A stretch of DNA of 33,398 bases from Pseudoflavonifractor sp. 60 (GTDB taxonomy: Bacteria; Bacillota; Clostridia; Oscillospirales; Oscillospiraceae). Within the stretch, counting starts at the first letter, position 1. The number at the start of each line of letters is the position of its first letter. Below are positions 1 to 7,393 of the stretch, piece after piece. The stretch lies in contig NZ_QWKI01000109.1 in the NCBI RefSeq assembly GCF_009911645.1, positions 1 through 33,398 of the forward strand. The letters run 5' to 3'. The notes under the pieces are model-generated. The model was not told the origin of the DNA. It searched no databases and saw only the letters and a program-made list of their open reading frames with translations. The position numbers and the translations under genes were made by a program.

Positions 1-101
1 AAGCCTTGCTTCGCAGGGCCCCACAAGCGGCGAAGCCGCTTGCCCCCTTTGGCAAAGGGCGGGGGGTGGTTATTAGGCAGACTATCTTCTATTTCAGATT
101 T
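1..101. repeat. Intergenic palindromic repeat, copy 1 (divergent right half)
   Basis: The block contains two successive palindromes: CAAGCGGC-gaa-GCCGCTTG, then CCCCCTTTGGCAAAGGG. The same pair recurs at 24212-24300 and 33301-33398. Copy 1 has a shortened, altered right flank (gggggtggttattaggcag...) where the other two copies share a GAGCGAAGCGA...GGATTGTCTTAGGAAA flank. It looks like a REP/MITE-like family dispersed in intergenic DNA. No coding content is credible here. Confidence 0.75.
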
Positions 102-143
102 CAATGCGAAGCAGCGCCAGCATCTATGGGGAAAAGAAAAAAT

Positions 144-215
144 CGAACAAAGTTTTGAATTTTTTCTTGACAGAATCGAACGTCTGTTGTATATTCTAAG
201 TAGAACAGATGTTTT
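144..215 (+). promoter_or_regulatory. Cluster of LexA/SOS-box-like operators
   Basis: Three GAAC-centred motifs lie within 72 bp: CGAACAAAGTTTTG (144-157), CGAACGTCTGTTGT (177-190) and AGAACAGATGTTTT (202-215). The last two fit the Gram-positive LexA pattern GAAC-N4-GTT(T), with a mismatch in the outer positions. The middle one sits exactly in the spacer of the promoter at 167-195, the classical place for repression. The first has a 3-nt core and is weaker. The sequence match is seen directly; LexA binding is inferred. Confidence 0.6.
167..195 (+). promoter_or_regulatory. Sigma-A-type promoter of the small membrane protein gene
   Basis: TTGACA at 167-172, a 17-bp spacer, then TATATT at 190-195. 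This is about 100 bp upstream of the gene starting at 296. It overlaps the SOS-like boxes, so transcription is predicted to be repressed until DNA damage. Confidence 0.75.
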
Positions 216-295
216 TGAAGAAGGGGAAAAAGTCCGTTTTTTGGGACATACCTCAGTCTATACTAACCCCAATAACAGGGGCGGAGGGATGACGA

Positions 296-595
296 ATGCA
301 GACCATGTACTACAAAACTTCCAACTTTATTCAGCACAAGGGCAATGTGGTGGACCTGGAGGAGTTCCGGCAGAGGGCGGCTCTGGCCCAGCGTGACAGC
401 CTGGCCCGCCAGATGGAGGAGTTTGAGGAGAGCTGGGAGCAGGAGGAGCCCGCCTTCCGTCCTGTGGTGCTGACATTAGACAAGAGGACCCGCCGCCGCC
501 TGCGCAGGGAGCGGAGGGCCTGGATGCTGGACGCCTGTGCCAGTGCTGCGGTGGTGCTGATGACGCTGGTTTTTATCCTCCGGGTGGTGCTTTAG
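296..595 (+). CDS. Small C-terminally membrane-anchored protein, SOS-controlled candidate
   Basis: This 99-aa protein belongs to no family I can name. Residues 1-70 are hydrophilic and charged (Glu-rich around 40-52, a basic RRRLRRERR stretch at about 67-75). Residues 77-98 form one hydrophobic segment, so it is probably a tail-anchored inner-membrane protein with its N-terminus in the cytoplasm. GGAGGG about 8 nt upstream supports the ATG at 296; the next ATG, at 305, is an alternative. It stands alone between its own promoter and a terminator. The LexA-like boxes in the promoter suggest a DNA-damage-induced role, perhaps a division inhibitor comparable in logic to YneA of Bacillus. There is no LysM domain and no sequence similarity to YneA, so that role is speculation from regulation alone. 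Confidence 0.65.
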   Translation: MQTMYYKTSNFIQHKGNVVDLEEFRQRAALAQRDSLARQMEEFEESWEQEEPAFRPVVLTLDKRTRRRLRRERRAWMLDACASAAVVLMTLVFILRVVL

Positions 596-648
596 GGGGG
601 CGGCAACGGCTTGGCGATTTCGTCGAATTTAACACAATTATTGCAGAT

Positions 649-678
649 AACGCCGGAGATTTTTCTCTGGCGTTTTAT
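649..678 (+). terminator. Rho-independent terminator after the small membrane protein
   Basis: An 11-bp stem (649-659 with 664-674, one G-T wobble) with a TTTT loop, followed by a T-rich tail. It separates the small gene from the hydrolase promoter downstream. Confidence 0.8.
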
Positions 679-726
679 TATTTACATTTTTTTAAAACTT
701 TTTGAACGGGAAGCGGGAAAAAGGGG

Positions 727-755
727 TTGACGGGAGGCGGGAAAACGTGTATATT
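727..755 (+). promoter_or_regulatory. Sigma-A-type promoter of the M23 hydrolase gene
   Basis: TTGACG at 727-732, a 17-bp spacer, TATATT at 750-755. The predicted start site, near 762, falls inside the WalR-like direct repeat. Confidence 0.7.
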
Positions 756-757
756 GT

Positions 758-774
758 TGTTACCATTTTGTAAC
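758..774 (+). promoter_or_regulatory. WalR (YycF)-type binding site
   Basis: TGTTAC-N5-TGTAAC is an exact fit to the known WalR consensus TGTWAH-N5-TGTWAH. It lies directly after the -10 box of a gene for a peptidoglycan hydrolase, the classical WalRK target class. In Bacillus, sites overlapping or following the -10 usually mediate repression, whereas upstream sites activate; the position here suggests repression. The match is seen; the regulation is inferred. Confidence 0.6.
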
Positions 775-823
775 TCTTTTTTCACGTTTGTCATTTTTCC
801 ATGAGACATAAGAGGTAACGACC

Positions 824-2674
824 ATGAAGCATAAGAAGCGCCGGCATAGGACCGGAAAACAGCAGAAGGAGTCTGTGCAGGCGCCTTTGGAGCAGCGGAA
901 GGAGACTGCTGTCCGGCAGAGCGAGGTCCCGGCGGAGAAGAAGACGGATATCCCGAAGGTCCCGGAGCAGAACTCATCCCGTCCCCAGGCGGCCCCAAAG
1001 CAGAGCGCGCCCCGCCCCCAGGCGGCCCCGGAGCAGAGTGCGCCCCGCCCCCAGGCGGTCCCAGAGCGGAGCGCGTCCCGTCCCCAGGCGGTCCCGGAGC
1101 AGAGCGTGTCCCGTCCCCAGGTGGCCCCGGAGCAGAGAGTGAACCGTCCTCAGGCGGTTTCGGAGCGGAGAGAGACCCGTCCCCAGACCAGACCCCAGAG
1201 GCCGGGATGCGAACCGGTTCAAGATCCCTCTGCCGCCCGCAGGGAGGAGTGGAGACGCCGTCTTCAGTCCGCAGCGGAGTGGAGCCGTATCCACATCCGC
1301 CGCTGGACCCACCTGTTCCACTCCGCTGCCGCTGGAAATGTGGCGGTGGGACCGGTGTCCTTCCTGCTGGTGGCGGCGGCCCTGGGCACGGCCCTCACCC
1401 TGACAACCCTCTATTCCACCAGCTACGCCGTGATTGTGGACGGCCAGGAGGTGGGCGTGGTGGCCGACCAGAGTGTGGTGGACCAGGCCATTCAAGCGGT
1501 GGAGAGCCGGGGGACCCAGCTGCTGGGCTATGACTATCAGGTGGAGGGGGACATCGACTATACATTCGGCCTAACCCTGAAAAGCGATCTGAGTCAGGAA
1601 CGGGATATCAGCCAGTTCTTTTACCGGCAGCTCAACGAGGTCAGCGACCAGCTGCGGGCCTATGAGGTGACCCTGGACGGCCAGGTCATTGGTACGGTAA
1701 AGGACGAGACCGCCCTCAACACTATGCTGGACGGCATTAAGGAGCAGTATATTACAAAGTATACCGTGTCCTCCGGCTTTGTGGAGGACCTTTCGGTGGA
1801 AACGGTGTATGCAGTGGACAATCTGGTGGATGTGAGCCAGATTGAGGAGGCCCTCAAGGCCAATACCACCGGTGAGACCACTTACACCGTGGTCAAGGGC
1901 GACACCTATAATGGCATCGCCTACCGCAACGATATGTCCCTCAGCGACCTGATGGCCCTGAACCCCAACGCCAACATCAACCGGCTGATGGTGGGGGACG
2001 TGCTCAACGTGAAGGAGGTGGTCCCCGCCCTGTCCGTTCAGACCACCGAGCGGGTCACCTATACCGAGCCCATCGAGTGCCCGGTGGAGACGGTGGAGGA
2101 CAGCTCCATGTATAAGGGGGACTCCAAGATCGTGACCCAGGGCGAGGAGGGCGAGGCCCAGGTGGAGGCCGACGTGGTCTATGTCAACGGCTATGAGCGG
2201 GAGCGTACCGTGCTCAGCAGCGTGACCCTTCGGGAGCCCACCACTACGGTGAAAGCCATCGGGACCAAGGAGAAGCCCAAGACCGCGTCCAAGGGCACCT
2301 TCATCTGGCCCACCAGCAGCCGGCGCATCAACTCCTACTTCGGGGGGCGGAAGATTTTCGGAAGCTCCAATTACCACTCCGGCCTGGATATCCACGCCAC
2401 CTACGGTGAACGCATTAAGGCGGCGGACGGCGGCACCGTTACCTTTGCCGGGTACAAGGGAAGCTACGGTAACTTGGTCATTATAACCCACGATAACGGG
2501 ATGCAGACCTACTATGCCCACAACTCCAGCCTGTTGGTGTCGGCGGGACAGAAGGTCTATCAGAGCCAGGCCATTGCTAAGGCGGGCAGCACGGGCCGTT
2601 CCACCGGTGTACACTGCCACTTCGAGGTCCGGGTCCGCGGCACGGCGGTGAACCCCCTCAATTACCTGAAATAA
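824..2674 (+). CDS. LysM-G5-M23 membrane-anchored peptidoglycan endopeptidase
   Basis: A 616-aa cell-envelope protein predicted to cut peptide cross-links of peptidoglycan. Residues 1-46 are basic and cytoplasmic. Residues 47-121 are a Pro/Gln/Arg low-complexity region with seven 11-residue repeats ending in RPQ. A single membrane segment lies at about 176-198, so the rest is extracellular. A LysM domain (YTVVKGDTYNGIAYRNDMSL... with NPN) lies at about 354-398, a G5-like domain at about 405-480, and an M23/LytM peptidase at about 508-616. The M23 metal ligands are present: HSGLD (H518, D522) and the terminal HxH, VHCHFEV (H597, H599). AAGAGGTAACG precedes the ATG. It stands alone with its own promoter and terminator, and a WalR-like site suggests control by cell-wall stress. 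The long cytoplasmic repeat region is unusual for the family. Confidence 0.92.
   Translation: MKHKKRRHRTGKQQKESVQAPLEQRKETAVRQSEVPAEKKTDIPKVPEQNSSRPQAAPKQSAPRPQAAPEQSAPRPQAVPERSASRPQAVPEQSVSRPQVAPEQRVNRPQAVSERRETRPQTRPQRPGCEPVQDPSAARREEWRRRLQSAAEWSRIHIRRWTHLFHSAAAGNVAVGPVSFLLVAAALGTALTLTTLYSTSYAVIVDGQEVGVVADQSVVDQAIQAVESRGTQLLGYDYQVEGDIDYTFGLTLKSDLSQERDISQFFYRQLNEVSDQLRAYEVTLDGQVIGTVKDETALNTMLDGIKEQYITKYTVSSGFVEDLSVETVYAVDNLVDVSQIEEALKANTTGETTYTVVKGDTYNGIAYRNDMSLSDLMALNPNANINRLMVGDVLNVKEVVPALSVQTTERVTYTEPIECPVETVEDSSMYKGDSKIVTQGEEGEAQVEADVVYVNGYERERTVLSSVTLREPTTTVKAIGTKEKPKTASKGTFIWPTSSRRINSYFGGRKIFGSSNYHSGLDIHATYGERIKAADGGTVTFAGYKGSYGNLVIITHDNGMQTYYAHNSSLLVSAGQKVYQSQAIAKAGSTGRSTGVHCHFEVRVRGTAVNPLNYLK
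962..1187 (+). repeat. 33-bp in-frame tandem repeat
   Basis: About seven degenerate 33-bp units encode the 11-residue motif (A/V)(A/V)PE(Q/R)S(A/V)(P/S)RPQ. The repeats are in the N-terminal cytoplasmic region of the M23 hydrolase. The unit number could vary between strains by slippage without breaking the frame. Confidence 0.8.
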
Positions 2675-2681
2675 CACGAGA

Positions 2682-2717
2682 GGACGCCTCCCACACCAAG
2701 GGGAGGCGTCCTTTTTT
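2682..2717 (+). terminator. Rho-independent terminator of the M23 gene
   Basis: An 11-bp GC-rich stem GGACGCCTCCC/GGGAGGCGTCC and T6 tail lie between two convergent genes. The opposite strand has only a weak T-tract, so termination of the minus-strand operon here would be less efficient. Confidence 0.85.
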
Positions 2718-2729
2718 GCTGACGGAGGG

Positions 2730-4685
2730 CTATGGGATTTCCCACAACTGCTCTGTCACGTACTGCTTGCCATATGTGGCGTCATAGAGGAGGTGGGTGA
2801 GCAGGGACAGACCCAGGCCGTCGGAGCCCTGACCGGGCGGGTCGGAGGACAGCTCTCCCCCGCGGCTCAGGTGGTAATTGGCGCTGTCCACGACCCGGGT
2901 CTGGGACAGTTTGTAAATGAGCCGCCAGTACAGGGGCAGGTCAGAGCCTGCCAGCTCCAGAAGCTGACTGCCCAGGTAGTGACAGCCGGTGTCGTATCGG
3001 CTGCCCGGATCCCCGGGGAGATAGCTGGGGTCGTTGGACCAGATGAGGTAATCGGTGGTGTAGAGGTGGGCATAGTCCTCCAGAGCCCAGCCGTCCATGC
3101 TCCAGGGGGCCAGTCCCAGGGCGGAGTAGGCGGTGCCGCCGGTGGACAGGCCCAGACCGGCCAGGTGGTCGCCGTAGAAGACAATGACCACCGGCTCCTC
3201 CCGGTCCCGGAAGTAGTCGGTCAGCTTGACCAGGGCCTCGCTGGCGTTGTGCAGCCCCTGGGTACACACCAGAAAGTGCTCCGCTGCCTCCCCCGTCAGG
3301 CCGGACTGGCAGGTCACCGTCATCTCCTCGGGACGGAACTTGTCCAGGGGGTAGGGTGTGTGGTTGCCCATGGAGCTGCCATAGAGGAAGACCGGCCCCT
3401 CCCCTGCCCTGGCCTCGAACTGGGCGATGAGCAGGTCGGAAAGCAGGTCGTCAGAGAAATATGGGCCCACCTTGCGGGAGATCATATATTCATTATAATT
3501 CTCCGCCTGGGCCGCCGGGGGGTAGATCTCTGCAAAATCCTCACAGAAGTAGATGTCCTGAAAGCCCAGGGAGCCAAAGTACTCCCCCCGGTTGTATACC
3601 GAGTCGTTGTACATGTGGACCATAGAGGTGTAGTAGCCCTGGGCTTGGAGCAGAGCGGGGACGGCGGGCAGTCTGGAAAAATACTCCTTGGGCCAGCTGT
3701 TCTCCGGCTCGTTGTCCAGCAGGCCGGAGTTGATGCCGGTGAGTACCTCCAGCTCAATGTCACAGGTGCCATAGCCAAAGCCGCGGCTGCCAAACTTGCC
3801 GGAGATCCCCTCCTCTTGCAGGGCGTGGAAGCCGGCAATGGGGTCCTCCGGGAAGGACAGCCCATCAATCTGAGTGATATCATAGAAGGATTCGGAGAGG
3901 ATCAGAATGATATGGGGCTGCCGCCCCTCCTCCCCTCTGGGGACGTTGGCATAGTCCTGGGTCTGGGCCAGGACCTCCTCCATATACTCCGGGGAGTACT
4001 CCTCCGAGACCCTCCGGTTGCGGCTGCAATAGAAGGCGCGCCACAGTCCCAGGGGGACTCCGCAGGCGCTGTTGGCTGTGGCCTGAGACATGGCCTGATT
4101 GATATCCGCCCCCATAGCGGGGTAGACCAGGGGTTCCGCTCCAAGCCAGAAGAGGGCGTGGAGGGCCAGGGCGCACAGGGGGGCCCACACCAGAGCGCTC
4201 CAGGTCCAGTTCAGCCGCAGGGGTCTGGAGAAAAACAGGCACAGCACCAGCCACACCGTTCCGGCGGCGATGGCCTGCACGCTGCCCCCACGCAGGACCA
4301 GGGAGGAGCTGTTCAGACCGGCAATGCTGGCGGCCTGGCCAATGAGAGAGAAGTCGGCCAGGAGCAGGGGGATCATGGTAATCAGGACCTTGAAGTAGTT
4401 GACAAAGGACAAAATCACCACAACCAGGCCCACCATGAGATTGCCCGCAAACAGGCTGTTGCACAGGAGGGTCAGCCCCAACACCCACAGGGCCAGAAAG
4501 AGGGCGGTAAGGCCGAATTTTTCCCGGCCCAGCAGGGTCCAGACACCGGGGAGGGACTGGATCTCAATGAGGAAGGCCAGCCCCGTCCACAGAATACCCG
4601 ACAGCAGAGCTGCCAGCACCGCCAGGGGCCACCGCCACCGGGGCGGCGGGGTCAGGCGGTTTTGTAGGATTAGGATGTGGGACAT
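2730..4685 (-). CDS. LTA synthase-like sulfatase-family membrane protein
   Basis: A 651-aa polytopic membrane enzyme of the alkaline phosphatase/sulfatase superfamily, LtaS type. The N-terminal ~190 residues contain five or six hydrophobic segments. The rest is an extracellular sulfatase domain beginning at about residue 255 with IILILSESFYD (metal-binding acidic residue). The predicted nucleophile threonine lies in GYGTCDIE at about 307, and the metal motif YGDHL at about 505. Relatives polymerise glycerol-phosphate from phosphatidylglycerol, or transfer phosphoglycerol or phosphoethanolamine to envelope glycans; the substrate cannot be read from sequence. The start lies 4 nt after the stop of glyS, so it is probably translated from the glyS transcript and indirectly subject to the glycine T-box. 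A Shine-Dalgarno sequence is weak, consistent with translational coupling. Confidence 0.85.
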   Translation of the reverse strand: MSHILILQNRLTPPPRWRWPLAVLAALLSGILWTGLAFLIEIQSLPGVWTLLGREKFGLTALFLALWVLGLTLLCNSLFAGNLMVGLVVVILSFVNYFKVLITMIPLLLADFSLIGQAASIAGLNSSSLVLRGGSVQAIAAGTVWLVLCLFFSRPLRLNWTWSALVWAPLCALALHALFWLGAEPLVYPAMGADINQAMSQATANSACGVPLGLWRAFYCSRNRRVSEEYSPEYMEEVLAQTQDYANVPRGEEGRQPHIILILSESFYDITQIDGLSFPEDPIAGFHALQEEGISGKFGSRGFGYGTCDIELEVLTGINSGLLDNEPENSWPKEYFSRLPAVPALLQAQGYYTSMVHMYNDSVYNRGEYFGSLGFQDIYFCEDFAEIYPPAAQAENYNEYMISRKVGPYFSDDLLSDLLIAQFEARAGEGPVFLYGSSMGNHTPYPLDKFRPEEMTVTCQSGLTGEAAEHFLVCTQGLHNASEALVKLTDYFRDREEPVVIVFYGDHLAGLGLSTGGTAYSALGLAPWSMDGWALEDYAHLYTTDYLIWSNDPSYLPGDPGSRYDTGCHYLGSQLLELAGSDLPLYWRLIYKLSQTRVVDSANYHLSRGGELSSDPPGQGSDGLGLSLLTHLLYDATYGKQYVTEQLWEIP

Positions 4686-4689
4686 GGGG

Positions 4690-6129
4690 TCAATAGGACA
4701 GCTTCTCCTCCAGCCAGCCCTTCAAGTCGCTGATGGGGATGCGGACCTGCTCCATGGTGTCCCGGTTGCGGACGGTGACGCAGTGGTCGGCGGGGGTGGA
4801 GTCGTCCCCCACGGTCTGGAAGTCCAGGGTTATGCAGAAGGGGGTCCCGATCTCGTCCTGACGGCGGTACCGCTTGCCGATGGAGCCGGTGTCATCGTAG
4901 TCCACCATAAAGTCCTTGGACAGCTGCTGATACAGCTCCTGGGCGGGGCCGGAGAGGACCTCCTTCTTGGACAGGGGCAGGATAGCCGCCTTATAGGGGG
5001 CCAGGGCGGGGTGCAGATGGAGGACGGTGCGCACGTCGTCGTTGCCCTTCTTGTCCTGCCCCACCACCTCTTCGTCGTAGGCGTTGCACAGGAAGGCCAG
5101 CAGCATCCGCTCCACGCCCAGGGAGGGCTCGATAACATAGGGGATATAGTGCTCGTTCTTCTCCTGGTCGTAATAGGTCAGGTCCTTGCCGGAGGTGTTC
5201 TGGTGGGCGGTCAGGTCGAAGCTGGTGCGGCTGGCGACCCCCCACAGCTCGCCCCACTCGGTGAAGGGGAAGGCGAACTCGAAGTCGGTGGTGGCGTTGG
5301 AGTAGTGGGAGAGCTCCTCCGGGTCGTGGTCCCGCAGGCGCAGGTTCTCCTCCCGGATGCCCAGGTCCAGCAGCCACTGGTGACAGAAGTTCTTCCAGTA
5401 GGCGAACCACTCCAGCTCAGTGCCCGGCTGACAGAAAAATTCCAGCTCCATCTGCTCAAACTCCCGGGTGCGGAAGATGAAGTTGCCCGGCGTGATCTCG
5501 TTGCGGAAGGATTTGCCGATCTGGCACACGCCGAAGGGCAGCTTCCTTCTGGTGGAGCGCTGGACGTTGACAAAGTTGGTAAAGATGCCCTGAGCGGTCT
5601 CGGGGCGGAGGTAGACGGTATTCTTGGCCTCCTCGGTGACCCCCTGGAAGGTCTTGAACATCAGGTTGAACTGGCGGATGTCGGTCCAGTTGAATTTGCC
5701 GCAGGTGGGGCAGACGATGTTGTGCTGGTCGATGAACTCCTTCATCTGGGTCTGGCTCATGGCGTCCACGCTGTGGTCCAGGTCGAAGCTGTTCTCCTGG
5801 CACCAGTCCTCAATCACCTTGTCGGCACGGAAGCGCTCGTGGCACTCCTTGCAGTCCATCAGCGGGTCGGAGAAGCCGCCCACGTGGCCAGAGGCGACCC
5901 ACACCTGGGGATTCATCAGAATGGCGGCGTCCAGACCCACGTTGTAGGGGTTTTCCTGGACAAACTTCTTCCACCAGGCCTTCTTGATGTTGTTTTTCAG
6001 CTCCACACCCAGGGGGCCGTAGTCCCAGGTGTTGGCCAGGCCGCCGTAGATCTCGCTGCCGGCGAAGATGAAGCCCCGTCCCTTGCACAGAGCTACGATT
6101 TTTTCCATGGTCTTTTCGCTGTTTTTCAT
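4690..6129 (-). CDS. glyS: Glycine--tRNA ligase, single-chain dimeric type
   Basis: This 479-aa class II aminoacyl-tRNA synthetase charges tRNA-Gly in the cytoplasm. The start of the catalytic core ([14 protein letters not shown], then NTWDYGPLG), the class II motif 2 region with [10 protein letters not shown], and motif 3 near [10 protein letters not shown] are clear. A C-terminal anticodon-binding domain (about 360-479) follows. It is the alpha2 type found in archaea, eukaryotes and many Bacillota, not the alpha2beta2 GlyQ/GlyS. The ATG at 6129 is preferred because AAAGGAGTG lies 8 nt upstream. In-frame ATGs at 6150 and 6336 are rejected: the first lies at the ribosome-binding site and the second inside the T-box leader. 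It is followed at once by the LtaS-like gene. Confidence 0.97.
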   Translation of the reverse strand: MKNSEKTMEKIVALCKGRGFIFAGSEIYGGLANTWDYGPLGVELKNNIKKAWWKKFVQENPYNVGLDAAILMNPQVWVASGHVGGFSDPLMDCKECHERFRADKVIEDWCQENSFDLDHSVDAMSQTQMKEFIDQHNIVCPTCGKFNWTDIRQFNLMFKTFQGVTEEAKNTVYLRPETAQGIFTNFVNVQRSTRRKLPFGVCQIGKSFRNEITPGNFIFRTREFEQMELEFFCQPGTELEWFAYWKNFCHQWLLDLGIREENLRLRDHDPEELSHYSNATTDFEFAFPFTEWGELWGVASRTSFDLTAHQNTSGKDLTYYDQEKNEHYIPYVIEPSLGVERMLLAFLCNAYDEEVVGQDKKGNDDVRTVLHLHPALAPYKAAILPLSKKEVLSGPAQELYQQLSKDFMVDYDDTGSIGKRYRRQDEIGTPFCITLDFQTVGDDSTPADHCVTVRNRDTMEQVRIPISDLKGWLEEKLSY

Positions 6130-6164
6130 TGTGACAACACTCCTTTTCATGTCTGGCTCAAGGC

Positions 6165-6199
6165 AAAAAAACGCCCCAAGCCGCAATTGGCTCAGGGCG
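6165..6199 (-). terminator. Conditional terminator of the glyS T-box leader
   Basis: On the minus strand CGCCCTGAGCC pairs with GGCTTGGGGCG (11 bp, two wobbles), followed by T7. It lies between the T-box motif and the ATG of glyS, exactly where a T-box transcription attenuator should be. Confidence 0.9.
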
Positions 6200-6396
6200 A
6201 ACAATACTGTCCGTGGTTCCACCTGAATTCGCGCCTGGCTGACGCGCACTCTGTCCCGGTAACGGCGGGGACCGGCAGGGCATTTCCTCCCTGCGCTCCA
6301 GGGCGCCTTCCCGCCGGGCCGTCGGAGGATTTTCACCGTACATCCTCTCTCTTGGCTCCAGGTCCCGGGGTACTCCTCCCTGTCGTCGCTTTGTAG
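6165..6396 (-). promoter_or_regulatory. T-box riboswitch leader, glycine type
   Basis: The minus strand carries the T-box sequence AGGTGGAACCACGG (6211-6224) upstream of the terminator at 6165-6199 and directly in front of a glycyl-tRNA synthetase gene. The UGGA bulge has A at the variable position, which pairs with the U73 discriminator of tRNA-Gly. The 5' part contains the AGTA-like stem I element (GGGAGGAGTAC) and a GGTGAAAATCC segment as in many leaders. Uncharged tRNA-Gly should stabilise the antiterminator and switch on glyS and the downstream LtaS-like gene. I could not fold stem I by hand well enough to assign the specifier codon. Confidence 0.88.
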
Positions 6397-6402
6397 CTCC
6401 CT

Positions 6403-6431
6403 ATTTTATGCCACTTTCCCTCCTCTGTCAA
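6403..6431 (-). promoter_or_regulatory. Promoter of the T-box/glyS operon
   Basis: On the minus strand TTGACA (6426-6431), a 17-bp spacer and TAAAAT (6403-6408), placing transcription start near 6396, just before the T-box leader. Confidence 0.85.
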
Positions 6432-6536
6432 GAGGGATTTTTTGCGATCCCTTTTCTTCTTCGTGTTGATGGACGCCTGTAAATTTTTTCAATCATCAAA
6501 ATGACGAAACAAGCAGCCGCCCGACATGGACGGCTG

Positions 6537-6559
6537 CCCGATAAACTGGAATTGATATT
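6537..6559 (+). repeat. Outer direct repeat, left (candidate element boundary)
   Basis: CCCGATAAACTGGAATTGAT followed by ATT matches 23542-23564 (CCCGATAAATTGGAATTTAT then CTT) at 20 of 23 positions. The two copies bracket the whole element. It is either an older attachment site or the end of a larger, nested insertion. Confidence 0.45.
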
Positions 6560-6703
6560 GCCCGATTTTAAGGGGAGTTATCCCTTGCCATTGGGCGTTA
6601 ATAAAGTCCTCCAAAAGCCTTGCAAATAAAGGATTTTTCGCAGTGAGTTCGCCTTATCCCTTTATTCAGTTTCACACGATGTTACCCTTGTCCTGACTGC
6701 TCA

Positions 6704-6724
6704 TAAGGGCAAAAGCAAGGGAAA
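6704..6724 (+). repeat. Inner direct repeat, candidate attL
   Basis: A 21-bp sequence beginning TAAGGGCAAAAGCAAGGGA is repeated at 23456-23476 with one mismatch. The preceding CCCTTGT (6685-6691) is also conserved at the right end, forming an inverted pair with CAAGGG. The right copy lies immediately behind the integrase stop codon, as expected for an attachment site. Confidence 0.6.
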
Positions 6725-6810
6725 GAAAATCCCGTAACATGATATAACAAAGTGTGGTAATTAGAGAACTGTGACGTATGTGCGAATATATTATACTGGA
6801 GGACTTCAAA

Positions 6811-7188
6811 ATGGACAAGTACATTTTTGACGAGAACAACGGTTTATGGTATGAGCGGCAGGGAGACTACTACATCCCCTGCTTAACCATACCAGCAGAG
6901 GAAGAACAGCCCATCGGTCTGTGGGGTCGGCGACACTTGCGGTACATCAAGGAACACCGCAAGGCCCGCTACACCAGTTTGCTGTTGAGCGGCAAGCTGA
7001 GCAGCTACCTGGCTGACATTGACCAACAGGCCGAAGACGTGCTCTCCCGGCTGGTGGAGCAGATGGCCCAGCACCAAGGCATAACGGAACAGCTCAAAGC
7101 AACCGACCAAATGGCGTGGGTCGTCAGGATGAACAATATTGGGGCAAGCGCAATAGAGATTGTATACCGAGAAATCATATATGCGTAA
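6811..7188 (+). CDS. TnpV-like transposon-encoded protein
   Basis: A 125-aa protein matching the TnpV family carried by Tn4451-type and other integrative elements of Clostridia. Typical features are the N-terminal GDYYIPCL, the central IGLWGRRHLRYIKEHRK, the LLLSGKLSSYLADIDQQAED segment and a C-terminal MNNIGASAIEIVYREIIYA. Its function is unknown in the family. GGAGG with 8-nt spacing supports the ATG at 6811 over the upstream in-frame ATG at 6778. It stands alone between the candidate attL and the cargo promoter and ends at a strong terminator. It marks mobile-element DNA and may be a remnant of an older insertion. Confidence 0.88.
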   Translation: MDKYIFDENNGLWYERQGDYYIPCLTIPAEEEQPIGLWGRRHLRYIKEHRKARYTSLLLSGKLSSYLADIDQQAEDVLSRLVEQMAQHQGITEQLKATDQMAWVVRMNNIGASAIEIVYREIIYA

Positions 7189-7196
7189 ATCAAAAG

Positions 7197-7234
7197 CAAA
7201 ATGGCGGCAGAGATGATTCTTTGCCGCCATTTTA
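7197..7234 (+). terminator. Terminator after the TnpV-like gene
   Basis: A perfect 9-bp stem, ATGGCGGCA (7201-7209) with TGCCGCCAT (7222-7230), flanked by AAAA and TTTA. It may work in both directions, insulating the cargo promoter at 7301. Confidence 0.8.
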
Positions 7235-7300
7235 TCTGCCGATCCGAGAAAAATTTTAGATTACCACGTACAGGGCACATTATATCAACAGAAATCCGGC

Positions 7301-7329
7301 TTGACTATCTTTGTCGTATCTTGTAAAAT
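7301..7329 (+). promoter_or_regulatory. Promoter of the four-gene cargo operon
   Basis: TTGACT (7301-7306), a 17-bp spacer, TAAAAT (7324-7329). It is the only convincing promoter ahead of the four cargo genes, whose spacing argues for one transcript. No obvious operator dyad surrounds it. Confidence 0.8.
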
Positions 7330-7393
7330 GTTCACAATTAGATTAATTTTTTTAATTTAATTTTGCCTATGGAAAACAAGGAGATATGCTGGA

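Larger units (their letters stand above)
6432..6810. other. Intergenic junction holding the left end of the mobile element
   Basis: No gene is visible in this ~380-bp stretch. It holds a 7-bp stem hairpin (GCAGCCG 6513-6519 with CGGCTGC 6531-6537), the outer direct repeat 6537-6559 and the inner direct repeat 6704-6724. Both repeats recur just after the integrase gene at 23.4-23.6 kb. Sequence character changes here from GC-rich host DNA to AT-richer DNA. Confidence 0.6.

Noticed and set aside
40-396. 118-residue open frame across the first promoter
   Set aside because: It crosses the repeat, the promoter and the SOS-like boxes and ends inside the real small gene in another frame.
2793-4667. 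Long open frame on the plus strand opposite the LtaS-like gene
   Set aside because: It is the antisense shadow of a GC-rich gene with clear sulfatase motifs; its translation is Gly/Gln/Val-rich without any domain.
6130-6336. N-terminal extension of glyS to the ATG at 6336
   Set aside because: This stretch is the T-box leader with its terminator; the ribosome-binding site and family alignment fix the start at 6129.
4399-6396. 665-residue open frame on the plus strand opposite glyS
   Set aside because: It is antisense to glyS and its T-box leader; there is no ribosome-binding site and the composition is that of a shadow frame.
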